Below are positions 21,487-32,988 of a DNA stretch of 64,000 nucleotides, piece by piece. The stretch is from Lepidodermella squamata. Taxonomy: Eukaryota; Gastrotricha. How positions within the stretch are numbered: position 1 is the first letter of the stretch; each line of letters starts with the position of its first letter. The DNA lies in contig JBLDXI010000004.1 of NCBI GenBank assembly GCA_047495785.1, positions 496,001 through 560,000 on the forward strand. Reading direction: 5' to 3'. The notes under the pieces are model-generated. The model had not been told where the DNA came from. It saw only the letters and a list, made by a program, of their open reading frames with translations, and ran no database searches. A program made the translations under genes and the position numbers.

Positions 21487-22238
21487 CTTTCCGATCTCTT
21501 TGATTGAGAGGTGCAGTGCCAGGAGAAGTTCTGCGAGTCTAGATCCTGGATATTTAATGTAATCGAATTTGAATCCGTCTTGAGTAAACGATGGCCGAAA
21601 TAAAAAATGTGAACAGTGAACTTCAACGAATACCTACTGAATTACATTTAATTTGAAAACCTGTTGGTGCCGCTTGATGTCAACTCTAATTATTCCATTT
21701 TGTGGGGATTCAAAATTCAAGAAATAAATAAAATAACGCGAATTTGAAGTAATTGTCCCTCTCCATAGCAAACTTTCGTTAAATAAGACGAGAGATCTTG
21801 GTTTCGCGGTATCAAGTTTTTCGATTGCATCACCATGGTTAAATCAAAATCAATCGAATCAAAATTCTTCCCGGCGTAGATCAATCATTTTAAATCTAAA
21901 TCATTGAAAATAGGGGCTAAATGCTAAATCAAATCAAATCAAATCCAAAGCACTTATTTTGTTGGCAAATCATGAGACTAATTGTCAACACTCTTATTAT
22001 AATTTGTCAACATTCTTGTCTATCTAGTGCTTTTTGCCAAAAAAACATCACATGATGTTTACGCTAACCAATACGCTAACCAGAATAAAAGTAACGCAAG
22101 CTCATCTCGTCAACGCAGGAGGGCACGCGCGTGCTCAAAAATCAGAAATCGCCATTTCATTCGCTTTATTTTATAGAAAAAAAACTATATAAAACGTAAT
22201 TTTTGAATAATTTTTTACTAGTGTTTACTAGTTTTAAG
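21487..22238. other. Intergenic A-C with AAATC repeats and TATA box of gene C
   Basis: It contains degenerate AAATC/TCAAA repeats around 21840-21960. ACTATATAAA at about 22183-22192 lies 47-56 bp upstream of the gene C start codon and is a plausible TATA box. Confidence 0.5.
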
Positions 22239-24172
22239 ATGATTGCTCATATCAAAGCTTTGGCGTTACTGCTGATGCTGCTGGCGTTGGTCGACATGGC
22301 TTGGGGCCAGAAGCCGGACAACTGGGTTCGGTGCTTCTCGCAATTCAGCAACCGATTTACCAGCTGCTTACTAGCTGCCAATGGCTGTGATGTACTCACC
22401 GAATATCAGGTTTGAATTGATTCAATTCGCTAGAAATAGCCTCAAAATTCAATTTTCTCTGCGGATAGCTGGGTTCAATTTTCAAAAAGGACGGCGTCTG
22501 TTATACAGGGGTTGGTCAATTTCTCTCCGAAAAGAATGCTTAAAACATATTTGATTTTTCAATTTTAGAATGCTCGGATGTGCTACAAATACAAAGCTCT
22601 AACCCCGTATTGCGTACCTGATAATATCGGCTGTAATAACCCGGGGCTAATGAGTGTACGCTTCAACTTTCTTATTTCTGTCAATTATGTAAGAAACATA
22701 TTTTCAATTACAGTTATTCCGGTTCAGCGATCAGACTGCGACGTTGAGCTTCAAATACAACATCAACGAATGCGAGAAGAAGCGAGCTGCTTTTGAAGTG
22801 AGACATTGTACTGACTGCTGCGATAGTTCATGCTTTGCGATTTCCCTAGAAATTACCATTCAGGCGATGCGTTTCTAACAATGCCATCCAAACCTGTGTT
22901 CCAGACGCGTTCTCTTGCCCCGAAAATTGGGTATGATGTTTTGCTATTATTCTGTTATTTTGAAAAAATCGTTGTTACATTCCTGAAATTCTCAGGATTT
23001 TTTAAATTCGAAATTTTTTCAAATCACTCAAAACGTTTATTATGAAACTTAGAATTGAGAACTCAACTTTTTTCAGGTCACCAACTCGACGCTGTACTCT
23101 AATTTAACGTTGTGCATCAACGGCGCAGGTGAGTCTGGGAAAGACTGATACTAACTCGATTGATATTCCTTTATGTTTATAGTCAGTGTTCCAGTTAGCG
23201 AGAAGTCGCACATCCGTTGCTTCGATTCAACGACTGGGAAATTCAAAGATTGCCGGCCGCAAAGCCCTGGCTGCTTCGCCAACAATGAAACCCAGAAATA
23301 TTCGACCCAAGTTTACATCAACAGGGACGCTTGCCTGCTTGGTGTAAGTGAAGCCATGAGTATTCGAAGCTTAATCATTCGCTGTTTCGTAATAGAATGC
23401 CGTCTCGTGCAAGGATACATCCAACCGAACGTCTTGCTACGCAATTTGTCCTCAAGATCAAACTCAGGTGATTCACAATGTGTTACCCATTTTCGGCTTG
23501 TATCATCAGCTTCTTTGCTACGGCAGGCAAAACTGTTCTCTGGATTGCAGACCTTCCAACTCAATCACGACAAATGCATCCAGGATATATCGCCTCCCGT
23601 AAGTTTACTGCTCTGGTTCTTCCCAATTTTTGAAAATCCCTGTAAATTTGTCTCAGTCCGTCTATTTCCGTTGCGTCGGCAAGAGTGACGCGGCTGTTCG
23701 TTGCGTGGCAAATACAGCTGGTTGCAACGCGGCTACTGAACTTCGCATTCCGGCTTCTATTGATTATGTTGACCAAACGAGCTGTCAGAATGCGACCAAG
23801 CGGTACTTTTTAGTGGACATGAACGATAATATACAAAGCGTCGCCCCGTCGAAATGCGCCGAGGTCAACAATGCTGCGCTGGCTTCGATAAGGTCGGACG
23901 CTGAGTTGGCTGCTGCTAGGCAAGCGGTGTCGGCAGCGGGCATTTCCGCTGCGTGGATCGGCCTCAGCCGCCAGAACGGCGTGTTCAAATGGGACGACGG
24001 CTCAGATTTCACGTACGTTCAAGCTCAGTGGGCTATGGCCAATGGCGATGGTTGTGGCTTTTTGACAAAACGTGATCTAACGGACGGATTTCCAGCTGCA
24101 GATTTCTACTACGCCCTGACAACGTGTTCCAGCAGGGGAGACTTTGCCTTATGCGAGACATTTTCTTCATGA
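22239..24172 (+). CDS. Gene C: six Cys modules plus one C-type lectin domain
   Basis: Ten exons: 22239-22409, 22469-22510, 22569-22655, 22714-22797, 22850-22930, 23077-23128, 23183-23343, 23396-23467, 23527-23598 and 23657-24172, predicting about 445 residues. The signal peptide is MIAHIKALALLLMLLALVDM. The modules run VRCFSQFSNRFTSCLLAANGC, MCYKYKALTPYCVPDNIGC, RRCVSNNAIQTCVPDAFSC, IRCFDSTTGKFKDCRPQSPGC, SCKDTSNRTSCYAIC and FRCVGKSDAAVRCVANTAGC, each with a fourth Cys in the following segment. The single CTLD contains WIGLSRQNGVFKWDDGSDF, then TTCSSRGDFALCETFSS and the stop. It is a secreted lectin-like protein; the ligand is unknown. It is near-identical to gene D over 23311-23534, introns included. 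The start was chosen at the ATG that begins the signal peptide and aligns with gene D. Confidence 0.87.
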
Positions 24173-25060
24173 GACTAGTCATGTAACGTATCGCGGTTTT
24201 GGAAATGATGAGCACTGGATGAGAAATTTTTGAAGTAAATTAAACTCGTTATTGAACACCTAATAGTGTCTCATGAGTTTGCTCGGAGTGACGATTTTGT
24301 CGCGTTGCATTTGAAAGGGGCCATTCTCGAAACGATCAATAACTAATGATCGGCTGAACGGCAGTTATTATGCACCCAATAATCGGAGCATCATTGTACC
24401 AGTATTTAATTATTTTAGGTAGGACGGGCAGTGTGCGAAGTGGGATTATCGAGCTTGGGGATACTTTTGGGTGTTTTCGGCTCCGAGTGTTTATTTGGGG
24501 TTTTCCTGCCTGTTCCCCAGTCGTGAAAAGTAGACACTGGCCAGATCTAAATATGACAATGGGATATAGATTGTAGGAGTTCGACCTTACGTAGAGGTAA
24601 AATTAGGGCCTACAAATGATCGATCCCCATAGATTCAGTCCTTGGAAATCCTCACCCATCTCGGCCATACCGGAGAGGAAAATCAATATTCAGCTCACTG
24701 GTCTGTCAATTTCATGAGGTTTTTTGGCCACACTGCATCAATCTATTATATACCCCTGTGTCTATAGGGCAATGTCGCAGTAAATATTCGTAACACAGAC
24801 CACCAATAAATCGGTTTCACTTTACAGGATTGTGTTTGATAAATGATAAAGCACTGCATTCATAGTTTGCGCTGAAAACTTAGAAATGTTTACTACATCC
24901 GTGGTGAGGCGCCAGGCACTTCCTTCTGCCGAACTGCCTATCGCTTAATGGTTACAAACGAAATGCAATATAATCAGTGTCAGTAATAGCGGATTTATTA
25001 TTCCAATTTCATGAACCTGTATAATCTCAAAACAAAACAAACACGAATTTTGATACGTAT
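24173..25060. repeat. Duplicated downstream region of lectin gene C
   Basis: Non-coding sequence that aligns, with divergence, to the region after gene D (31938-32988) and in part to 46360-46650. Shared blocks include the GGGCAGTGTGCGAAGTGG stretch and a GGAGTTCGACC...ACGTAGA stretch. It marks a segmental duplication unit running from the lectin gene to the zinc-finger gene. Confidence 0.7.
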
Positions 25061-25200
25061 TCAGTCCACCTCAATGATTTCATTCAATGATGAGCTATGC
25101 GAAGAAATATCTGAAACTAAAGAGCCCTTTAGCGAATTGTTTAAATGCGAAACTGTCGAGCTTGCTTTCATCGAAGCCCGCCTCCTGTGCTGATAGCAGG
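25061..25200 (-). pseudogene. C-terminal remnant of the zinc-finger gene (third copy)
   Basis: It matches the last about 45 codons and stop of the zinc-finger genes at 32989 and 46650 (serine-rich tail, ending near IIEVD). Homology ends at about 25200, just before the hAT-like element, so both zinc fingers and exon 1 are missing. Confidence 0.7.
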
Positions 25201-25251
25201 GTTGGGGCTGTTTAAACAGGTCCGAAAATTTTGAAAAAACAGGGTTTAAAC

Positions 25252-26230
25252 CAGACTTGGGGATTCGACTCTAAAGAATCGAGATTCTCGGTTCTGACTC
25301 CGATTCTTTAGGGAATTTTGAATCGAACATTTCGCGAATCGTTTTTTGAGAGTCGGAATCAGAATCGGCACCGTCGAGAATCGGGAAGACGCAGAGAATC
25401 GCGATTCCTAAAACCGGCATTAACGCGCGCTGCCTCCACCTTTGCCTATCAATTTGTCAACCAATAGCGTTACGTTAAACATTAGCTCACGTGATTGGCA
25501 TTAACGCGCGCTGTCTTCGCCTCCAATCAACCGCCACGTTAAACATAGCATCACGTGACTTTGCGTATTGCCGCGAGAGAAACTTTCCGCCAATAAAATT
25601 TCCGATCGCGCGCGCGTCAAGTTAGCGTAGACCAATAGCGTGCCGAGTAAAAATATAAGCGGGCAATTTGCCCAGGTTAACTTGTAAACATTTACTGACC
25701 AGCCAATAGCGTTTCAGTTATAATTATGACACGCTGTGTTTACATGATTGTCAACCAATCGCATTACAGCTCCAAGAACAGACGCGCGCGGTGTGATTGC
25801 GTATCCAATAGCGTTGCGTGTACAATTATTGGCGAGTACAGGTGATCACGTACGTCTTGTGCGAATGCGCGCGCACTAATGCCAGGCCGTTTTACTACCT
25901 ATTTTCATCGCAGGGCAAGCCCGCTAAGCTGTGCGCCGCTAAGGTGAGTACGAGAAACATGGTAGAAGTCCACTCATGTAACCCAGCAGAAAAGAGCATT
26001 GACCGAATTGTATGTAAACGCGTGTCAAAGGTGTGGTTTGGTTTTTAATTTTTAATATTCAGGCGCACGTTACGATAAAACCGAGAATTTTTTCAGAATC
26101 GGGAATCAGAATTGAATGGGTTAGAATCGGAATCTATTTTCAGACTCAGGAGTCAAGAATCTACTTTTAAAAATCGGAATCAGAATCGAAGAATTTTGAA
26201 TCGTCCTACTCAGGAGTTTTCCCAAGTCTG
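25252..26230. mobile_element. Non-autonomous hAT-like element, 8-bp TSD
   Basis: Termini CAGACTTGGG and CCCAAGTCTG are perfect inverted repeats and are flanked by an 8-bp direct repeat GTTTAAAC (25244-25251 and 26231-26238), as expected for hAT. Subterminal zones are full of GAATCGGAATC-type repeats in both orientations. The core (25420-25830) holds repeated CCAATAGCGTTACG/ACGCGCGCTG units. There is no transposase frame. Confidence 0.8.
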
Positions 26231-26637
26231 GTTTAAACAGGTCGAACAGTGTTTATACCACGATTTAGCATAAATAGCATATCGGAGAATGAAAATATAG
26301 ATCAGGGTTCCCTAACATATGCTGTTGATGTAGCCGATAGTAGATATAAGCTATAAGCTCTCAAGAAACAATCGAAAATAGCTGAGCTAATGTCAATCAG
26401 TCAGTTGATTGATCACCAATAACCGATAATCGATAATCGATAATGGGCGTGGAATGCTATGAAGCTGATGTCACCAGCTTGTTCAGCGGCAAAAGTTACC
26501 CTAGAAAACAAAGTTTCAAGCCTCTATATATCATAATAACGAAGATATCGCGAAATCAGTTTTTGCTTCCGTACTAGTACTAGAGATACGGTTGACGAGA
26601 TGTAGCTTGGAGCAAAATACCCATTTTTACATTATCT

Positions 26638-26658
26638 GTATATATATATATATATATA
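26638..26658. repeat. (TA)n microsatellite
   Basis: About ten TA units in a stretch that also holds GTTTAAAC motifs, the same sequence used as target by the neighbouring hAT-like element. Confidence 0.8.
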
Positions 26659-26822
26659 CCTGTTTAAACATGTGTTTAAACGTTTAAAAGGAAGGCAAAA
26701 TTCAAGAAAAAACGCCCACCCCCGCAGTTAGCAATTTGCTTTTACCATAAAATTCGTAATTTTCCAGTTCTGAAACCGTTGTTTGCCGTTCATCTCTATA
26801 TTTAATGCCGCTAATTCCCCTA

Positions 26823-27093
26823 TAGTGAAAATCGGTTGCACAAAACTGACGAAAAATGCAGATTGCACCAAAATGCTGCTTAATTTGGCACCTCCACTCT
26901 GAGGTATTTAGCAAAAACTTTCAAAATTCACCATTTAAAAGTTGCTCATTGCGCTTTTCTACAAAAATTTTTGCCTGAAAAATGGTGAATTTTGAAAGTT
27001 TTTGCTAAATACCTCAGAGTGGAGGTGCCAAATTAAGCAGCATTTTGGTGCAATCTGCATTTTTCGTCAGTTTTGTGCAACCGATTTTCACTA
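26823..27093. repeat. Perfect 114-bp inverted repeat (hairpin element)
   Basis: Arms 26823-26936 and 26980-27093 are exact reverse complements around a 43-nt loop. The transcript would form a very long perfect hairpin. The right arm abuts a LINE fragment. It is either a fold-back MITE or a snap-back duplication. Confidence 0.93.
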
Positions 27094-27575
27094 GGGTCCG
27101 TGGCGTGCCAGTCCACGTCTACTATTATTTCAATCGAGTTTGACCCATCTTTCTTGGGTCGTCCTCGAGAGCCGTCGGTTTTTTTCCTAATAGTTGTTTT
27201 TGATGTGAGGCCTACTTTAATTAGGCTTCTTTCTACGCATTTTAACCAATAAATTTGAGGTTTTCCTACTGGCCTGACCCAACCTTCTGGAGTCTGCCAT
27301 TTATATATGTCGTACACTGGGCCGGGTTCGAGAGGCTTTCCATTTATGTCTAAGTAGGTTTGCATCCTTATTATGTGGCCAAGATAATTGAGACGTTGTT
27401 TTTCTATTAATCTACTCACTTCTATCACGCCGCCGCACATTGAGAGTCTTATGTCTATATTCGGAATATAGTCCGTAACAGTTATTCCTAAGATGCATCT
27501 AAGCCACTTATATTCGAGTGTGTTAAGGTTTCTTTCATGTTCTTCGGTCAAATTCCAGGATTCGCTAGCGTACAT
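27094..27575 (-). pseudogene. LINE reverse-transcriptase C-terminal fragment
   Basis: The frame starts SESWNLTEEHERNLNTLEYKWLRCILG and continues with RLNYLGHIIRM and GRPKKD, which is the post-RT tail seen in many animal non-LTR elements (the form often labelled craniofacial-development-protein-2-like in databases). The RT core upstream is absent and the 3' side is cut by the hairpin at 27093. The residues that continue into the hairpin are not part of the protein. Confidence 0.75.
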
Positions 27576-28146
27576 TAGTGTCGGAATTATTACTCAACTA
27601 AGTATTTTCAGTTTAATTCCTAGAGATACATGATTTCGGTTGCACATGAACTTACTGATTGTACCAAAGCACCAAAGAGTTAGCGTCATCTACGAGAAAT
27701 CAATATTTTACTCTGTGCTTGTATCATTTCAGCCCATATTTTTGAAGTTGAATGATGCTATTATGACTGCTGCAGTGGTCCGAGTACGGAGGGTAAGGGG
27801 GGTAAACAAACCCCCTGGCGCTAAAAAATTCCTCAAAAAAACGTATGGGTCCCCCTATTGATTTGCAAATTTTGGGCTCAAAATGCTCGATTTATCCCCC
27901 TCAGAGCTGGACCTAGTCGAATCCCTGGACTGCTGCCGGGAAAATATATAAGTATCGGGATGAGTAAATAATTAAAGAATTCACTTCCTACGATCAGTTA
28001 TCAGTTATTAGATCCGCGATAAAGCTCTGATTAGTGATTAGTTGATGAAATTCATGTTCATGAGTTGATGGGCATGTCTTGAACTTCGACAAAAAAGAAA
28101 CCACAGCCTGAAAAATGACTTTCGAATTGCCAAGGGACAATCCGGG
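27576..28146. other. Intergenic, nothing recognised
   Basis: No feature supported between the LINE fragment and a small hAT-like MITE. Confidence 0.5.
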
Positions 28147-28519
28147 CAGAGACTTTGATTTGATTTAGGCCATTTTTTGATGATTTGATTTGATTTAAAT
28201 TGAGCCCACTTGATTTACTGCTGATTTCTAAAAATCAGAACTCTTGGAATTCCCCCTGTTACAAAACATGAGAACTCACATTTGCCTTGAAAACAACTAT
28301 TTTTCCAAAGCCGGAGCTATTCATCCCGTTTCATACTCATTCCTCAAAAACCTGCCCAAACCAAGCTAGAAATTTGAAAGAATTCCCAGGTACTCATGTT
28401 TCCCAATGCAACAGATTTTATTTGATTTGATTTAAGCGGGCATGATGATTTGATTTCAATGATTTACAAAGACCTGCGATTTACTGAATAAATCAAATTA
28501 AATCAAATCAAAGTCACTG
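28147..28519. mobile_element. Small hAT-like MITE
   Basis: Ends CAGAGACTTTGATTTGATTT and, inverted, CAGTGACTTTGATTTGATTT (one mismatch) bound 373 bp of AAATC-rich sequence. The flanks are AATCCGGG (28139-28146) and AAGCCGGG (28520-28527), an 8-bp target duplication with one difference. There is no coding capacity. Confidence 0.65.
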
Positions 28520-28731
28520 AAGCCGGGATCTGCGATCCCCCGAATCATTTTCGGTTGCTAGAAGCTTCTAGAACAATTATTTACTGAGTCGAAGTTATCC
28601 TTCCATAATCAGGCGACTAAAGATGTGGCATTTTCACTAGCTGCTTATTTTATTATGAAAAATATCAAAATTTCGGTTTTCGTAACCGCGCGCTTTAATT
28701 TTGCCATAATATCATTCGGAAAATTACGAAT

Positions 28732-29025
28732 TTGTCCTATTTTTCCTGCCAAAAATCGACATTGATGTTTTGGAGAAAGAAATTGTCGAAATTTTTGCCA
28801 TACATTTCACATTTCACCATACATTCGCCGTACATACTAACGCCAGCGTGGCTAACCGTGACGTGCCACGTCAAGTGCAAAATTGCCGTCAACAAGGGTT
28901 CGGACAAGCGAGGGAGACTGATAATATTTTATGTATTGCTTCAGTCGGGCAATATTGAGATGAATCCCGGTCCGACTATGATTCCAGGTCTTGTTATCGA
29001 CTGCGACCCAGGCTCTTTCACCTAA
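28732..29025 (+). pseudogene. LINE N-terminal fragment with 2A-like motif
   Basis: The open frame ends its conserved part with LLQSGNIEMNPGP (28936-28974). This matches the GD(I/V)ExNPGP signature found at the N-terminus of CR1/L2-type non-LTR polyproteins and resembles 2A ribosome-skipping peptides. Here the D is N. The frame stops about 17 codons later and no endonuclease or RT follows. Confidence 0.55.
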
Positions 29026-29409
29026 AGTTGTAGTGGGTCTTAAGGGCATCAGCGTTTTCGAAAGGAATTTCATTAAGGTGATGTGACGGTGACGAGCAGT
29101 GTAAACTGGTTCAATGCTAACATACTTCATTTAACAACCTGAACATTATTTATTTTATTTATTTTATTTGTATTTTCTCGCTTAGTAGTGGACACGTTTG
29201 TATCTCCATTCATATATTGCTTTTCAAAAATTACACTCATTTTTTTATGGAAATTTATTTATTTCATCTCTCTTATCTCGCTGATTTATGTTTGTTAAGC
29301 CTATTTAATCATATGTTTTTATCTATGTTTTTTACCATAATATGTACGAATAGCCAAAATCGCGTTCATATTTACGTATGAATAGCCTCACTCTATTTTT
29401 TATCTTTGA

Positions 29410-29695
29410 CATTTCCAGATGGAAAGTGATATTATTTTTGTTAAAATAGCAGTGAAAAGTGAATTTCCTAGAAATATTATAACATTTATAATTTATAACA
29501 CTTTTTCTTGATATTCAACAGTAATTTTGCCCAGTTCTGGGATGGAGTCTGGTGTACGTTTATACGAACCATAATACTTTTAGCTCGATTTTCATGCCAT
29601 AGGTATATCGGGACATAAAAACTATCATTCTATAAACTAAAAATTAGGGCGGCATTCTCTTCATTCGTCGTCTTCATTAAGCCATCATTATAAAA
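29410..29695 (-). repeat. Dispersed repeat R1, copy 1
   Basis: About 280 bp that is the reverse complement, with small indels, of 41330-41615. Shared blocks include AGGGCGG...ATTCTCT, TAGCTCGATTTTCATGCCAT and TTGATATTCAACAGTAATTT. The nature of the repeat is unknown. Confidence 0.8.
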
Positions 29696-29741
29696 ATACT
29701 TTGTATTTTTTTTTTTGAATTGGCCCTTACTATTATGATCA

Positions 29742-29890
29742 TCACATGATTTCGAGCATTGTAACAGGACTTGGGTTACAGAAAAACAACACGCTTGAAA
29801 AACATGTTTTCAAACACTTTTAAAAGGAGCGGAAATCAGCCAGTTGAACGCGTGGTGAAGGGCCATACAAAAAACGTAAAAAAGTTGTTA
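29742..29890 (+). promoter_or_regulatory. Upstream region of gene D conserved in a relic copy
   Basis: It aligns with 34541-34646 plus 46304-46345 once the CACTA element is removed. A core AACAGGACTT...AACAACACG also occurs upstream of gene E (about 51788-51808), suggesting a conserved regulatory block of the lectin family. Confidence 0.55.
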
Positions 29891-29946
29891 TTCAATCGAA
29901 TTTTCAAAACATTTGAAAAAGGATTTAGTAATCCGTTGCTCAAAAA

Positions 29947-31937
29947 ATGATTCCTTATCACAAATCTTTACTGTTGCTGCTGATGCTGGCGTCGAGTGAC
30001 GTCGCTAGAGGCAATAAGCCGGACAACTGGGTTCGTTGCTTCTCGCAATTCAACAACCGATTCACAAGCTGCTTACTAGCTGCCAATGGCTGTGATGTAC
30101 TCACCGAATATCAGGTTCGAATATCAGGTTTAATTAATTTAATTTAATTTTCTCTGTGGATAGCTGGGTTCAATTTTCAAGAAGGACGGCGTCTGCTATA
30201 CAGGGGTGTGTTAATTTCTCTACCGAAAGTATACTTGATACCGAAGTGATTTGTCAATTTCAGAATGCCCGAATGTGCTACAAATACAAAGCTCTAACCA
30301 CGTATTGCGTACCTGATAATATCGGATGTACAAACCCGGGACTAATGAGTGTACGCTTTAATCTTTAATGTCGACTAAATATATATATTCAAATATTTTA
30401 TTACAGTTATTCCGGTTCAGCGATCAGAATGCGACGTTGAGCTTGAAATACAACCTCAACGAATGCGACAAGAATCGATCTGCTTATTTCGAAGTGAGAT
30501 ATTATATCGACTTTCGTGGTAGTTCATGCTTTGCTGTTTTCTCCGCCCTAGAAATTACAATTCAGGCGATGCCTTTCTAACAATGCCATCCAAACCTGTG
30601 TTCCAGATCCGTACACTTGCCCCGAAAATTGGGTTCGAAGTTTCGCTATTGTTCTATTTGAAAATACGTTTACACTAGGTTCTCTGGAATCATTTTATAG
30701 TAATTTTCTAAAATTCACAGATAAAATTTTAGAAAACAGAAAAACTTTTATTTAAATTAGAAAGTGATTTTTTTAATTAGCGAAAACAATGGCAATTCGG
30801 AAACTGAGGATTAAGAACTCAAATCTTTTTACCAAATAAGGTCACCGATTCGACGCTGTATTCGAATTTAACTTTGTGCATCAACGGCGCAGGTGACTCA
30901 GGGAAAGTCTGATATTTACTCGACTAACAATTCTCTGTTCGTAGTCAGTGTTCCAATCAGCGAGAAACCGCACATCCGCTGCTTCGATTCAACAACTCGC
31001 AAATTCAACGACTGCCGACCCCAAAGCCCTGGCTGCTTCGCCAACAATGAAACCCAAACATTTTCGACCCGAGTTTACATCAACAGGGACGCTTGCCTGC
31101 TTGGTGTAAGTGAAGCCATGAGTATTCGAAGCTTAATCATTCGCTGTTTCGTAATAGAATGCCGTCTCGTGCAAGGATACATCCAACCGAACGTCTTGCT
31201 ACGCAATTTGTCCTCAAGATCAAACTCAGGTGATTCACAATGTGTTACCCATTTTCGGCTTGTATCATCAGCTTCTTTGCTACGGCAGGCAAAACTATTC
31301 ACTGGCTTGCAGATCTTCAAACTGAACCACGACAAATGCATCCAGGATATATCGCCTCCCGCCGTAAGTTAACTGCTTTCGTTCTTTCCGATTTGTGAAA
31401 ATCCGCGTAAATCTACCTCAGTCCGCCTATTTCCGTTGCGTCGGCAAAAGTGACGCGGCTGTTCGATGCGTGGCTCAAACAACCGGCTGCGACGCGGCTA
31501 CTGAACTTCGCATTCCGGCTTCTATCGAATATGCTGACCAAACGAGCTGTCAGAATGCGACCAAGAGCTACTTTTTAGTAGGCATGTACGGAACGCAAAA
31601 TGTCGTCCTGTCGAAATGCGCCGAGGTCAACAATTCTGCGCCGGCTACGATAAGGTCGGACGCTGAGTTAGCTGCTGCTAGACAAGCCCTGTCGGCAGAG
31701 GCGGATATTAACGCTGCGTGGATCGGCCTCACCCGCCAGAACGGCGTGTTCAAATGGGACGACGGCTCAGATTTCACGTACGTTCAAGCTCAGTGGGCTA
31801 CGGCCAATGGCGATGGTTGTGGTTTTTTGAAAAAACGTGTTCTAACGGACATATCTCCAGATGCAAATTTCTACTACACCCTGACTACGTGTTCAAGTAC
31901 CGGAAGCATTGCTCTATGCGAGACATTTTCTTCATGA
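29947..31937 (+). CDS. Gene D: six Cys modules plus one C-type lectin domain
   Basis: Ten exons: 29947-30114, 30164-30205, 30264-30350, 30407-30493, 30552-30632, 30841-30892, 30945-31105, 31158-31229, 31289-31363 and 31422-31937, predicting about 446 residues. It is a close paralogue of gene C with the same module order (VRCFSQFNNRFTSC, MCYKYKALTTYCVPDNIGC, IRCFDSTTRKFNDCRPQSPGC, FRCVGKSDAAVRCVAQTTGC). The CTLD has WIGLTRQNGVFKWDDGSDF, then ALCETFSS. Exon 4 is one codon longer than in C, and exon 9 one codon longer. The signal peptide is MIPYHKSLLLLLMLASSDVA. It is secreted and lectin-like, with ligand unknown. It is convergent with the zinc-finger gene about 1.05 kb downstream. Confidence 0.87.
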
Positions 31938-32988
31938 GACTAGTCATGTAATGTAATGCTGTCTTGGAAAAAGTGGTGCGAAGTAGATGAGAAATCATTG
32001 AAGTAAAATAAAACAGCAGTAAAATAAAATCGTTATCGAACACCTCGTAGTTTGCGAGAGAGTGTCTTACGAGTTGGAGTGATTTTTTGTCGCGTTGCAT
32101 TTGAACTGTTCTTGTACCAGTATTCAATTATCTCAGGGTAAGACGGGCAGTGTGCGAAGTGGAAGTATCGAGCTTGGGATACTTTCGGGTATTTTCGGCC
32201 CCGAGTGGTTATTTTGAGTTTTTCCTGCCTCGACCTTTTCAGTCTATTCTCCAGTCAAGAAGAAGTAGACTCTGGCCAGATCTAAATCGTTGGAGTTTGA
32301 CCTTAAGTAGATTGTGAGGTAAAATTAGGTTCTACGCTTGGTTGATTCCCATAGATCCAGTCTATTAGAAATAATACTAGGTCATGAACATTTTGAATTT
32401 CGAAATCTTTGAAATCATTGGAAACCCCTCCCATCTCGACCAGACCGGACGAAAATAAATATTTAGCCCGCTGGTCTGTCAATTTGTTTCCATCATCGAC
32501 TATACAACTGATACTGGAACTATGTAACTGGAAAGAATACGTACAGGTGGTGTTCTATCATTTGATATGTTTAGGAATTACGACCGAATATATTCAAGTT
32601 GTTTATCGAAATAAACATGATCTGTGAATTTACCCACCCATACGGCCATATGGTGTTATAATCTGAAAATCTACAGGTCGCATTTTTACTGTCTCCTGGC
32701 ATGGGATCAAAGCCAGGTAATTTTTCAATTTGGCACTGCATTTATTTCGAGAAATGTTATGATAGAATCCAGCATAATTCTTGTTCAGAAATTGTGCTGA
32801 AAACTTTGAAACGTTTACTACAGCCGTGGTGAGGCACTAGTATATTTCTTTCCGCCTATTGCTAAATGGTTAAAGACGAAATGCATTATAATCAGTGTTA
32901 GTGAATTTATTATTCCAATTCCACGAACCTGTATAATTTCTACAATCGTAGCATTTTCAACAAATACGCATCACAGTTCAAACATTTA
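31938..32988. repeat. Duplicated downstream region of lectin gene D
   Basis: Homologous to 24173-25060 after gene C. It holds no coding region that I can support. Confidence 0.65.

Noticed and set aside
24576-24600. GGAGTTCGACC stretch resembling a tRNA T-arm, repeated near 32290 and 46400
   Set aside because: No matching D-arm, anticodon arm or acceptor stem; it belongs to the duplicated lectin downstream region.
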